From NCBI GenBank assembly GCA_964405465.1, contig CAYONZ010000032.1, positions 1 to 37,520 on the forward strand: a DNA stretch of 37,520 nucleotides, in the 5' to 3' direction. Below, piece by piece: positions 23,370 through 30,961 of the stretch. The position numbers and the translations under genes were made by a program. How positions within the stretch are numbered: position 1 is the first letter of the stretch; every line of letters starts with the position of its first letter. Source of the DNA: CAYONZ01 sp964405465. Lineage in GTDB: Bacteria; Bdellovibrionota; Bdellovibrionia; Bdellovibrionales; JAMPXM01. Under the pieces are notes generated by a model. That model was not told where the DNA came from and did no database searches. It was given only the letters and a program-made list of their open reading frames with translations.

Positions 23370-24187
23370 GAGTGTTCCTCGATTTCGTCGCTCTTGAGTT
23401 GTAGTCTTTTTAGCTGGGCCTGAATGTGTCGCGAGAAACGATTTTTTGAATGTGATTTTTCAACGAATTCGAGTTGCTGCTCGACCATCTTGTCGAAAAC
23501 ATACAAGAGTTTATCATGTTCACGAGTTTGCGTGGCAAAGCCTTGTGAATCGCCAATGAGCTCAATGGTTTCGTGAATGGCTTCAATTGTAGAATAGCAT
23601 TCTGGTGCCGGCTGTTTGCGTACGCGAAACCGCGATGGATGAGAAGGCGTAAAGCATATCTGTTGCAAATGATGTAAGTTTTTGCTTAGGCGTAACATTT
23701 TATTTGAAGTGTTCCAGGTACCATCAATAACCACGATCGCGAGTTTTTTTTGGGGTCGATGAAATTGATTCTGTTTATCGATCGAAGAAATTTGTGACAA
23801 ATTGGTTGAGCGCGGGCCGGGATATAAAATGTAGGATTGAAAATCGTCGTTAGATAGGATGGCATTGACCGAGGCGTCTTGAGTAAAGTCTTCGCCAATC
23901 GAAAGTATCGAGTTTTGCAATACCAAATGTGACATGCGACCAGTCGCCACGCGTCTTTTAAATTCAATCGGGTGCATCAGAATAAGAAAAGTAATGTTGG
24001 GGTCGAAAGACTGAACGTGCTCACAAAAACAAGTGAATTCAGGTTGGCGGCAGCGGAGACACATCACACGAAATTGCTCAACTTGGGAAAGCTCGGCCCT
24101 CTTTTGGAGGTAGGACTGAACAGTTATCCGATCAGTCTTAATCGGCGCGACAAGAGAGGCTGAAGAATTCGTTGGGGTAGTTTTCAT
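23366..24187 (-). CDS. DTW-domain protein (tRNA-uridine aminocarboxypropyltransferase family)
   Basis: This is a 273-residue cytoplasmic enzyme of the DTW/TDD family, which adds the 3-amino-3-carboxypropyl group from SAM to uridine in tRNA (TapT in E. coli). An N-terminal Cys4 zinc knuckle is visible (Cys43, Cys46, Cys53, Cys55). The family motifs are LMHPIEFKRRVATGRMSHL, split here as LMHP and RVATG, then VVIDGTWNTSNKM, the DTW signature as DGTW, and late FRVRKQPAPECYSTIEA. The start codon sits inside a perfect inverted repeat (24173-24204). The C-terminal 60 residues are charged and helical. The gene overlaps the ceramidase-like gene by 4 bases. Confidence 0.88.
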   Translation of the reverse strand: MKTTPTNSSASLVAPIKTDRITVQSYLQKRAELSQVEQFRVMCLRCRQPEFTCFCEHVQSFDPNITFLILMHPIEFKRRVATGRMSHLVLQNSILSIGEDFTQDASVNAILSNDDFQSYILYPGPRSTNLSQISSIDKQNQFHRPQKKLAIVVIDGTWNTSNKMLRLSKNLHHLQQICFTPSHPSRFRVRKQPAPECYSTIEAIHETIELIGDSQGFATQTREHDKLLYVFDKMVEQQLEFVEKSHSKNRFSRHIQAQLKRLQLKSDEIEEHS

Positions 24188-24204
24188 TGACGTAGACTAC
24201 CCCA
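24173..24204 (-). promoter_or_regulatory. Inverted repeat enclosing the start codon of the DTW gene
   Basis: TGGGGTAGT (24173-24181) and ACTACCCCA (24196-24204) are perfect 9-bp arms around 14 bases. The start codon (24185-24187) is in the loop. In the mRNA this would form a hairpin that presents or hides the start site; no good ribosome binding site is visible upstream. Confidence 0.55.
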
Positions 24205-24223
24205 AAAATCGAATTCATGAAAC

Positions 24224-24847
24224 TCAGTTTTTAGGTGGTTGGCATTGTTCTGGAGTCTTGTGGACCTCCATGGTTCCATCGCGATGGACCTCGCTGTAAT
24301 TCACGTCGATAAAGAAGGAGCCCTCTTCGCGGACCTCTAAAGGAGCAGCACAGTATTTGGTGGGATTACCATGTGAATCAGGCTTGGTTTTGTATTCAGG
24401 GCAATAATAAAATCGGTATTGAATTTCATTCACTCCAGTTTGAACCTGCATATTGCAAAACCCGAGTGAATAGTCGATTTGAAATTGAGTTTTGTCGACA
24501 ACGCAACTGGGTTTGGTTCCGAGAGTTTTGTTCTCGAAATAAGAATCTTCAAAATTCACTCGAGTATTGGGTTCGACACTGATCAATTGCGTTGGGGCTC
24601 CCACCGTTTCGACTTGATCGGAGAGCACTTTGTTTTGACAGTCAAAGCGAATGACCCTCTGAAAAACACGGGTTAAGCCGAACGAAGTGGCCTTTTGTCG
24701 ATTGTCGGCATTTTTGTCTACGACCTTTGCGGTGCAGCTTGCGAGAGCAAGCAAAAGAAAAACGCCCCCCAGCCATACACAAAGACCAAATGAAAATTCG
24801 GACTGTGTTTTGGTGGTCGCGAGGTTTTTTTGGGTAAGTGTCGACAT
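24224..24847 (-). CDS. Predicted lipoprotein of unknown function
   Basis: This is a 207-residue protein with a long N-terminus and a lipobox LALASC (lipidated Cys38) after a hydrophobic stretch (about 21-37). AGGAG precedes the ATG. The mature part has several cysteines (for example in RFDCQNK, PSCVVDK, GFCNMQ, YYCPEY, KYCAAP, EQCQPP), probably forming disulfides outside the cytoplasm. I recognise no family. It is 36 bases upstream of the DTW gene on the same strand. It is divergent from recQ. Confidence 0.75.
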   Translation of the reverse strand: MSTLTQKNLATTKTQSEFSFGLCVWLGGVFLLLALASCTAKVVDKNADNRQKATSFGLTRVFQRVIRFDCQNKVLSDQVETVGAPTQLISVEPNTRVNFEDSYFENKTLGTKPSCVVDKTQFQIDYSLGFCNMQVQTGVNEIQYRFYYCPEYKTKPDSHGNPTKYCAAPLEVREEGSFFIDVNYSEVHRDGTMEVHKTPEQCQPPKN

Positions 24848-25117
24848 GGCGTGCTCCTAAATAAATTTAGTTGATAATTTATTATCGGCAAAGCTTTTCT
24901 TGGAAGCAAATCCAGATGGAACAATGTGATCCAAAAATGGGAATGCGGACCTAAATAGAGGTGCTGGTCTTTTTTAAGGCGGACTACGCCCTTGGGATCT
25001 TTGCCTTGGTTTGTACGGGCGAATCTCGGAATGTTATTGGGTGAAAGTCTGATGGAACGTCCGGTCAGCTTGGAAAGAAATTGCATGACTGCAGCCATTA
25101 AGACAAAGGTAAAGGAG
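24848..25117. other. Divergent intergenic region between the lipoprotein gene and recQ
   Basis: These 270 bases should carry promoters for both genes. A dyad GATAAT-tt-ATTATC at 24873-24886 lies just upstream of the lipoprotein gene and could be its -10 region or an operator. The recQ frame is open further upstream, from 24992, but without recognisable similarity. Confidence 0.4.
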
Positions 25118-26668
25118 ATGAAATTGCAGAAGTTTGAACTTGAAAAAGTATTGAGTGATCGTTTTAGCTTGTCCCGTTTTCGACAGGGACAGTTTGAGAT
25201 TATTTCGGAGATTTTACAGAAAAAAGATGTCCTCGCCGTTTTACCGACCGGTGGCGGAAAATCGCTTTGTTATCAACTGCCAGCAATTGTTTCAAATAAA
25301 CTAGTTTTAGTTATTTCTCCGCTGATCGCATTGATGCGTGATCAAGTGGCCTCCTTAAAGAAATTGGGAATTCCAGCTGGAGCTTTGCATTCAAATCAGT
25401 CTGAAGATGAGAAGCGTGCGATATTTCAGGAGATGAACAAAGGTGAAGCATTTGTCTTGTATATTTCTCCAGAGAGAGCCAGCAAAGAGGGTTTTCATAA
25501 ATGGATTCAAGGGCGTGATCTGGCGATGTTTGCCATTGATGAGGCACACTGTGTTTCGCAGTGGGGTCATGATTTTCGCGAGGAGTATGCTCAGCTTGAT
25601 GTGCTAAAAAAAATGCGTCCCGAAGTTCCAATGTTGGCTTTGACAGCATCAGCAACTCCGACGGTGCTGCAAGATGTAGCTAAACAACTCGGACTTAAAT
25701 CGCCGAAAAAAATGGTTCATGGATTTTATCGTCCTAATCTCTACTACCAAGTAGAGGCCTGTGTAGACGATGATGCAAAGCTCGCGTTTGTGAGACAAGC
25801 TCTACAACAAACTCCCGACGGCCGAGTGATTATCTATTGTGGCACTCGAAAAGTGACAGAGGAGCTCGCGCGGGTTTTGGCTCAGAGTTCTGATAAAGTG
25901 GGTTTTTACCATGCCGGACTTCCCGGAGATGAACGTACCAAAACTCAGGAGGCTTATGCCCGAGGTGACCTGCGAGTTTTGGTTGCGACCAATGCATTTG
26001 GAATGGGTATTGATCAGCCAGATGTCCGCCTGGTGATACACTATCAAATGCCGGGAAATATCGATTCTCTTTATCAAGAAATGGGTCGGGCTGGCCGAGA
26101 TGGCAAGGACAGCACCTGCTTAATGCTCTACTCGAAACGCGATAAAGGTTTGCAATCGTTTTTTATCGAGAGTTCCGAAGCTCCAGAGGCGATCAAGTCT
26201 GCACGCTGGCGCAATTTAGATATGTTGGTGAATTATGCCGAAGGCGGGGAATGCCGTCATGCCGAGATTTTGACCTATTATAAAGATGCTCAAAGAATCA
26301 ATCGATGCGGACATTGTGATTCTTGCTTGCCTGTGTCTCAACGGAGAGTGGTTGTGGTCGAATCCAAAAAGTCCACGGAGAGCAAAGCGCCAAAATTCAA
26401 AACTCGAAAGGCAAGTTCAAATCGTGGCGTTGTCGTGGAACTCGATCTAAATGAGGAGCAGGAACTACGATTTCAATCGTTGCGGCAATGGCGAAGGCAA
26501 AAGTCACAAGAACTGGATTGTGCCGCCTTCGTTATTTTTACCGACAAAACCCTAAAACAATTGGCGCTTAAAAATCCTAGAAGTTTAGATGAGCTTCGTA
26601 AAATTCCAGGTATCGGCGAGACAAAGCTTGAAAAATTCGGATGGGATCTTTTGGCCATCTCAACATGA
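25118..26668 (+). CDS. recQ: RecQ-family DNA helicase without the winged-helix domain
   Basis: RecQ unwinds DNA 3' to 5' in recombination and fork repair. ATG 25118 gives 516 residues and has AAAGG eight bases upstream; ATG 25085 is possible. Motif 0 is FRQGQ, Walker A is LPTGGGKS (42-49), the DEAH box is IDEAHCVSQWGHDF, motif III is TASATP, and motif VI is QEMGRAGRDG. The zinc-binding segment follows (ECRHAEIL, then CGHCDSC). The winged-helix part of the RQC region is absent; a basic linker of about 35 residues leads straight to an HRDC domain (about 440-516). E. coli RecQ has about 610 residues. The missing winged helix normally binds duplex DNA at the fork. Confidence 0.92.
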   Translation: MKLQKFELEKVLSDRFSLSRFRQGQFEIISEILQKKDVLAVLPTGGGKSLCYQLPAIVSNKLVLVISPLIALMRDQVASLKKLGIPAGALHSNQSEDEKRAIFQEMNKGEAFVLYISPERASKEGFHKWIQGRDLAMFAIDEAHCVSQWGHDFREEYAQLDVLKKMRPEVPMLALTASATPTVLQDVAKQLGLKSPKKMVHGFYRPNLYYQVEACVDDDAKLAFVRQALQQTPDGRVIIYCGTRKVTEELARVLAQSSDKVGFYHAGLPGDERTKTQEAYARGDLRVLVATNAFGMGIDQPDVRLVIHYQMPGNIDSLYQEMGRAGRDGKDSTCLMLYSKRDKGLQSFFIESSEAPEAIKSARWRNLDMLVNYAEGGECRHAEILTYYKDAQRINRCGHCDSCLPVSQRRVVVVESKKSTESKAPKFKTRKASSNRGVVVELDLNEEQELRFQSLRQWRRQKSQELDCAAFVIFTDKTLKQLALKNPRSLDELRKIPGIGETKLEKFGWDLLAIST

Positions 26669-26685
26669 GAAAGCATCACTATGGC

Positions 26686-26706
26686 GGTGTCTATTTGTTA
26701 GACACC
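26686..26706. repeat. Perfect 8-bp hairpin after recQ
   Basis: GGTGTCTA (26686-26693) and TAGACACC (26699-26706) are perfect arms with a 5-base loop, 18 bases after the recQ stop. No T-run follows on either strand. It may stabilise the 3' end of the recQ mRNA. Confidence 0.5.
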
Positions 26707-26754
26707 TGAATATTTGCAGAGTTTGGCCTATTTGCTCAGGTGGGGTTGGTAATT

Positions 26755-26779
26755 ATTGGAGTTGGTGCCCAATTTTTTT
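26755..26779 (+). terminator. Weak candidate terminator before the repeat lipoprotein gene
   Basis: ATTGG (26755-26759) can pair with CCAAT (26769-26773), and a run of seven T ends at 26779. The stem is only 5 bp, so efficiency is doubtful. The remaining bases of 26669-26870 show no gene. Confidence 0.35.
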
Positions 26780-26870
26780 ACAGTCTTTTTGTACAGCTTT
26801 TCCATTTATTCTTTCAATCGAAATTGATTTTGTTATTCTAAATAGACAGATTTTGTCTGCCGGGGGATCA

Positions 26871-27563
26871 GTGACAAAGACTCGTCTTTTCAGCCTAGCT
26901 TTTTTTGCTTCGATTGCCGTTTTGATTTTTTCCTTCCAAAACTGTGGACGGTCGCTATCTGCAAACAAGATTTCGATGTCGCAGATGTCTACGTCGACAG
27001 GAACCCTGGGCTCTAAGGTCAAGTGTACTGATGTCGAAGGTTATGTCAGTCGCTGGTCAGATGTTCAGCAAGAGGCAATTGGTAGTTGTGGCAGCCCAAT
27101 TGTGAATAGTTCTGGAAATGTTTTTGGCTGCGCCAGAGATCACGCGATTTATCACATCTTCAAGTTTGGAAAACAGGAGCAGCGTTGTGAGGGTGATTTG
27201 CCGCCACTTCCTCTTTGCACAGATATGCGAGCTTATTCTGCGCTTTGGTTTGATATAGCTGCAACTGCATTTGCTGAGTGTGGTGCTGGGCTCACGAGCA
27301 CCGACAATTCGCCTGAGTCTTGTTCTTATGCCTTCTATTTTAGTCATATTCAAAAATATGGTGTACGTGAGGGGCGTTGTACAGGTGAACTTCCTAAACT
27401 ACCGTCTTGTGAGAATAAGTTGGAGTATCTACATTCTTGGATTGATGTTTACGAAGAAGTGAAATCAAAATGCGACACCTTTGATCCAGCTAACCAATGT
27501 GTAGCGGGTGTTGTTCAAGAGCATATCGATACTATTGGCCAAGCCGAACATCGTTGTCTATAG
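26871..27563 (+). CDS. Lipoprotein with three tandem Cys/Trp/His repeats
   Basis: This is a 230-residue predicted lipoprotein read from GTG 26871 (GGGGGA upstream); earlier in-frame starts precede the signal peptide and are unlikely. The signal peptide ends in the lipobox FQNC (Cys25), a form common in Bdellovibrio-type lipoproteins. From residue 52 the protein consists of three repeats with spacing C-x9-W-x10-C-x(8 or 13)-C-x7-H-x10-C. They begin at Cys52, Cys116 and Cys180, joined by short GDLPPLPLC-like or GELPKLPSC linkers. The cysteines are even in number per repeat and probably form disulfides. I recognise no known domain. The next gene starts 7 bases after the stop. Confidence 0.8.
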   Translation: MTKTRLFSLAFFASIAVLIFSFQNCGRSLSANKISMSQMSTSTGTLGSKVKCTDVEGYVSRWSDVQQEAIGSCGSPIVNSSGNVFGCARDHAIYHIFKFGKQEQRCEGDLPPLPLCTDMRAYSALWFDIAATAFAECGAGLTSTDNSPESCSYAFYFSHIQKYGVREGRCTGELPKLPSCENKLEYLHSWIDVYEEVKSKCDTFDPANQCVAGVVQEHIDTIGQAEHRCL

Positions 27564-27570
27564 TTGTGGA

Positions 27571-28533
27571 ATGAGATTTAAAAATAATTCGAAACTCAAG
27601 TGCGAGCAACTTGCTGAACTTGTGTTGGAGTGCGGTTTTGTTTCGGCGGCAAGTGGTTTGGTTTGTTTGGACCGTCGTTTTTTTGTTGTCGCCGACGATG
27701 AAAATGCGTTTTTTGAATTCCTTTTTGATGATGAGTCAAGGTTGCTTAACGGGCGGGCCCATTCCATCTGGAAAGATCAGTTACCTGAGGACCATGCAGC
27801 CAGAAAAAAACTTAAACCAGACTTGGAATCCCTGTTTCAAATTGAACTTGGTGATGCAAAGGGAGACTCCTCGGCGATCAGTCTCTTGGCACTTCCCTCG
27901 GGATCGAAACAGAATCGTGTTAAGGGTGCGTTAGTTGAACTTTCAGAAAACACTCAACTTCAGGGTGTTGACCAATCCCAGCCAGGTCGATTGATATCTG
28001 CTTGTGAAATTGATGTCAGTCCTTTGTATCAAGTTCTGCGTGAGGAGTTCGCAGATCTCAACATCGAGGGAGCTGTTGTTTCGGCGAACAAAGTATTGCT
28101 AATGCAGCGGGGGAATTCGCTTTCAAGGGTCAATGCCATTATTGAGTTGGACCGGGAGGTTGTTGTAGATGAGCTTCTTAAGTTTCGAAAGATTTCGAGC
28201 AGATCCTTGCGAAAGACCACTAAGATTCAGTTGCCGATAATAAATGGCGAACTCTTGACGTTCACTGATGCTTGTATGGCAGGCGATCGGGCTTATTTTT
28301 TGGCCGCGGCAGAAAAAACTGATTCCACCTACGATGATGGAGAGTTTTCATCTGCAATCTTGGGTACGCTTAATCAAGATCTCACCGCAGTTGAAAGCTG
28401 GAGTGAGCTCGATGTCGAATTCAAGCCCGAAGGGCTCTGTTGTGAAAGAAAAAATGGTAAACTTGATTTTTACTTTGTGACCGACGCCGATGATTCGACG
28501 CAACCTTCGAAACTTTTTCGGGTTCGCTTGTAA
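27571..28533 (+). CDS. DUF6929-like protein, probably a beta-propeller
   Basis: This is a 320-residue protein without a clear signal peptide; ATG 27571 with GTGGA just before it is chosen over an upstream start inside the lipoprotein gene. Features such as ASGLVCLDRRFFVVADDENAFFEF, then AARKKLKPDLESL, then SLLALPSGSKQNRVKGALVEL and a late FKPEGLCCERKNGKLDFYFVTDAD suggest repeated beta-sheet blades as in the DUF6929 group. Recognition is from memory and moderate. The gene is tightly linked to the repeat lipoprotein gene, but the product appears cytoplasmic. The reaction is unknown. Confidence 0.65.
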   Translation: MRFKNNSKLKCEQLAELVLECGFVSAASGLVCLDRRFFVVADDENAFFEFLFDDESRLLNGRAHSIWKDQLPEDHAARKKLKPDLESLFQIELGDAKGDSSAISLLALPSGSKQNRVKGALVELSENTQLQGVDQSQPGRLISACEIDVSPLYQVLREEFADLNIEGAVVSANKVLLMQRGNSLSRVNAIIELDREVVVDELLKFRKISSRSLRKTTKIQLPIINGELLTFTDACMAGDRAYFLAAAEKTDSTYDDGEFSSAILGTLNQDLTAVESWSELDVEFKPEGLCCERKNGKLDFYFVTDADDSTQPSKLFRVRL

Positions 28534-28593
28534 ATTGGGTTGAGAATTTCTAAAATTCTGACTTTGGCTTGCGATTTCAGCAAAGGAGTATTT

Positions 28594-29634
28594 GTGAAAA
28601 TTTTGGGATACGCGGCAATGAATTCTAAATCTCCATTGACTGGCTTTTCTTTTGAGCGCCGGCAGGTTGGGGCCCACGATGTATTGATTGATATTCTTTT
28701 TTGCGGAGTTTGCCACTCCGATATTCATCAGGCTCGAGACGAATGGGGAGGGTCTGTTTTTCCAATGGTTCCAGGACATGAGATCGTTGGAAAGATCGCT
28801 CACATTGGCCCGGCAGTGACCAAGTTCAAGGTGGGCGAAAATGTTGGCGTTGGATGTTTTGTCGATTCTTGTCGGGCTTGCAGGTCTTGTCACGAAGGGC
28901 TTGAGCAATATTGCGAAGGGCATTCTGTTATGACTTATAATGGTACCGAGCGAGATTTAAAAACGCCAACATTCGGTGGGTATTCACAGAAGATCGTTGT
29001 TGATGAAAACTATGTATTGCGAATTCCGAAGAGTCTAGATCTTGCCCATGCGGCGCCATTACTTTGTGCCGGCATAACGACCTATTCGCCACTTCGGCAC
29101 TGGAATGTGGGTAAAGGACAAAAAGTGGCGGTTCTTGGTCTTGGTGGCTTGGGACATATGGCGGTGAAGTTGGCGGCTGCGATGGGGGCCGAAGTCACGG
29201 TGCTGAGCTCTTCCGACCGAAAGCGCGCCGATGCTCTTCGTATGGGTGCTAAGAATTTTGTGAACACCAGCGATAAAGAGGTATTTCGAAGTTTGACGTC
29301 AAGTTTTGATCTTCTTCTGAATACGGTTTCGGCTCCTATTAATTTGGCATTGTATCTAAACACACTCAAACGGGATGCAACGATGGTGCTCCTTGGAATA
29401 CCAGATCGACCAGAGATGTTGCCTTCGTTTCCCTTGATTGGAGCACGCCGAAGAATTGCAGGCTCCTTGATTGGCGGCATTCGTGAGACACAAGAAATGC
29501 TTGATTTTTGTGCCGACCATGGAATTAGTTCGGATGTCGAAGTCATCGAAATGGCCCAGATCAATGAAGCATATGAGAGAATGATAAAGGGTGATGTTCG
29601 CTATCGATTCGTAATCGATCTAAAGACGTTGTGA
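28594..29634 (+). CDS. Zinc-dependent alcohol dehydrogenase (YahK/cinnamyl-alcohol type)
   Basis: This is a 346-residue cytoplasmic NAD(P)H-dependent aldehyde reductase of the medium-chain family. AAAGGAG six bases before GTG 28594 fixes the start. Catalytic zinc ligands are visible in GVCHSD, GHE and LLCAGIT. The structural zinc has four cysteines in SCRACRSC and QYC. The nucleotide-binding motif is VLGLGGLGHMAVK. The order and the NGTE segment resemble YahK and plant-type cinnamyl alcohol dehydrogenases, which favour NADPH and accept many aldehydes. It precedes the SUI1-type gene by 9 bases and may be co-transcribed with it. Confidence 0.92.
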   Translation: MKILGYAAMNSKSPLTGFSFERRQVGAHDVLIDILFCGVCHSDIHQARDEWGGSVFPMVPGHEIVGKIAHIGPAVTKFKVGENVGVGCFVDSCRACRSCHEGLEQYCEGHSVMTYNGTERDLKTPTFGGYSQKIVVDENYVLRIPKSLDLAHAAPLLCAGITTYSPLRHWNVGKGQKVAVLGLGGLGHMAVKLAAAMGAEVTVLSSSDRKRADALRMGAKNFVNTSDKEVFRSLTSSFDLLLNTVSAPINLALYLNTLKRDATMVLLGIPDRPEMLPSFPLIGARRRIAGSLIGGIRETQEMLDFCADHGISSDVEVIEMAQINEAYERMIKGDVRYRFVIDLKTL

Positions 29635-29643
29635 AAAGAGGAG

Positions 29644-30015
29644 ATGGGTGTGAATAATGATCGAAGGCTGGTTTACTCAAGTGATCCCAAAGAAAACCAA
29701 AAATGTCCGAAATGTAAAGAATTAATCTCTTCATGCGTGTGTGCACCTGAAGTTGATGTCAAAACATATAAGTTTGTCGCAGTTTTGCGAATTGAAAAGT
29801 CTGGGAGAGGTGGCAAGACCGTTACCGTCATTGATCAATTGCCTAAACAGGAATTGTTTTTAAAGGAGTTGACCACAGAATTAAAAAAGAAATGCGGAAC
29901 TGGCGGCACATATTCTTTGGCCGGAAAAGAGGGCCTGATCGAGATTCAAGGTGATAAGCGCGATGCCATTAGGACTCATCTTGAAAAACGTGGCATCAAG
30001 CACAAAGGTGGTTAG
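29644..30015 (+). CDS. SUI1/eIF1-like translation factor (YciH family)
   Basis: This protein of about 121-123 residues has the SUI1 fold known in eukaryotic eIF1 and bacterial YciH. An N-terminal Cys4-like segment (CPKCKELISSCVC) precedes the SUI1 domain: VAVLRIEKSGRGGKTVTVIDQL, then KELTTELKKKCGTGGTY and a late IEIQGDKRD. The start may be GTG 29650, since GAGGAG lies six bases before it but touches ATG 29644. YciH influences start-codon fidelity or translation under stress in E. coli. The role here is presumed similar. Confidence 0.9.
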   Translation: MGVNNDRRLVYSSDPKENQKCPKCKELISSCVCAPEVDVKTYKFVAVLRIEKSGRGGKTVTVIDQLPKQELFLKELTTELKKKCGTGGTYSLAGKEGLIEIQGDKRDAIRTHLEKRGIKHKGG

Positions 30016-30105
30016 AGGAAAGCAAGCAGCGATCGGGCTAATGACAGAGAAGAAATGGCGCTGCATTTCAGTGATTCAGTATGTGTTAGACCAGAGGAGT
30101 GCATA

Positions 30106-30135
30106 TTGCTACAGTGAGGTCTCAGATTCTATATT
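30106..30135 (+). promoter_or_regulatory. Candidate sigma70 promoter of the superoxide dismutase gene
   Basis: TTGCTA (30106-30111) and TATATT (30130-30135) are separated by 18 bp, about 75 bases before the sodB start. The call is by consensus. The remaining bases of 30016-30211 show no RNA gene. Confidence 0.45.
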
Positions 30136-30211
30136 GGTTTTGGAATGAAATAATTTGAGCAAGTGCATGCTCTTTTAGGGCTGCGCATCTCAATTTTGAT
30201 AGGAGAATTTT

Positions 30212-30826
30212 ATGTACAACTTGCCTAAGCTTAAATTCGAAAAAAATGCATTAAAAGATTTTTTGACAGAAGAACAGATGTCGTTTCATTACGACAAACA
30301 CCACAAGGCCTATATCGACAATTTGAATGGGTTCATGGAGAAAGATCCGAGTTTAAAAGCAAAAACTCTTGAGGAGATCGTGAAGACATCTTCTGGGGGC
30401 GTTTTCAATAACGCTGCACAGATTTGGAACCATACGTTTTATTGGTTTTGTATGACCCCTGAAAAGAAGGTCGTTCCTGATGCTTTGAAAAAAGCAATCG
30501 AAAAGGACTTTGGCTCATTTGAAGACTTTAAAACAAAATTTGTTGAAGGTGGCATGGGCACGTTTGGTTCGGGTTGGATTTGGCTCTGCAAAGATGCCTC
30601 TGGAAAGTTGTCGTTGGTTTCAACATCTAATGCCGCAGTTCCATTTACGAACGGGCAGATTCCACTTTTGGTGGCAGATGTTTGGGAGCATGCATATTAT
30701 GTTGATTATCGTAATCTTCGAAAAAAATATCTTGAGACATTTTTGAACTATGTCGATTGGAATTTCGTAGCTGAAAATTTAGCAGCTTCGGGTACTCGCG
30801 AATTAACATCGACGATGAAGAGCTAG
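30212..30826 (+). CDS. sodB: Iron superoxide dismutase
   Basis: This 204-residue Fe/Mn-family superoxide dismutase converts superoxide to peroxide and oxygen. AGGAGAA precedes the ATG. Metal ligands are His26, His74, Asp156 and His160 (DVWEHAYYVDY). Gln70 in FNNAAQIWNHTFYW comes from the N-terminal half, which marks the iron type. There is no signal peptide, so it is cytoplasmic. A strong terminator follows at 30841. It sits close to MsrA and the AhpD-like gene in the wider window, but each has its own transcription unit. Confidence 0.95.
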   Translation: MYNLPKLKFEKNALKDFLTEEQMSFHYDKHHKAYIDNLNGFMEKDPSLKAKTLEEIVKTSSGGVFNNAAQIWNHTFYWFCMTPEKKVVPDALKKAIEKDFGSFEDFKTKFVEGGMGTFGSGWIWLCKDASGKLSLVSTSNAAVPFTNGQIPLLVADVWEHAYYVDYRNLRKKYLETFLNYVDWNFVAENLAASGTRELTSTMKS

Positions 30827-30840
30827 TTTTGAATTTTGCC

Positions 30841-30874
30841 AATAGACACTCTTTTCGTGGAATGTCTATTTTTT
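30841..30874 (+). terminator. Rho-independent terminator after sodB
   Basis: AATAGACA (30841-30848) and TGTCTATT (30863-30870) form a perfect 8-bp stem around 14 bases, followed at once by TTTT. It lies 14 bases after the sodB stop. It also shows that the histidine kinase gene starts further downstream than the open frame suggests. Confidence 0.8.
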
Positions 30875-30961
30875 GTGGGCCTTTTTGTGGGGCATCGGCA
30901 GCCCTCTGCTGGACGTAAGTCTGATCTTAACGAAATCGTCTATATCACCGATAAAGCTGTG

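Noticed and set aside
23040..23404. Plus-strand frames opposite the ceramidase-like gene
   Set aside because: Antisense shadows; the minus-strand protein has clear catalytic motifs and membrane segments.
26686..26706. Hairpin after recQ as a Rho-independent terminator
   Set aside because: No T-run follows on either strand, so it is listed only as a repeat.
26589..26870. N-terminal extension of the repeat lipoprotein overlapping recQ
   Set aside because: It would put about 94 residues before a clear lipoprotein signal peptide; GTG 26871 gives a normal signal.
30016..30211. tRNA or small RNA between the SUI1 gene and sodB
   Set aside because: No cloverleaf, no terminator hairpin and no T-loop motif could be found; only a candidate promoter is supported.
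30836..30961. Upstream extension of the histidine kinase frame
   Set aside because: It runs through the perfect hairpin and T-run that terminates sodB and has no ribosome binding site; the start is moved to about 30959-30962.
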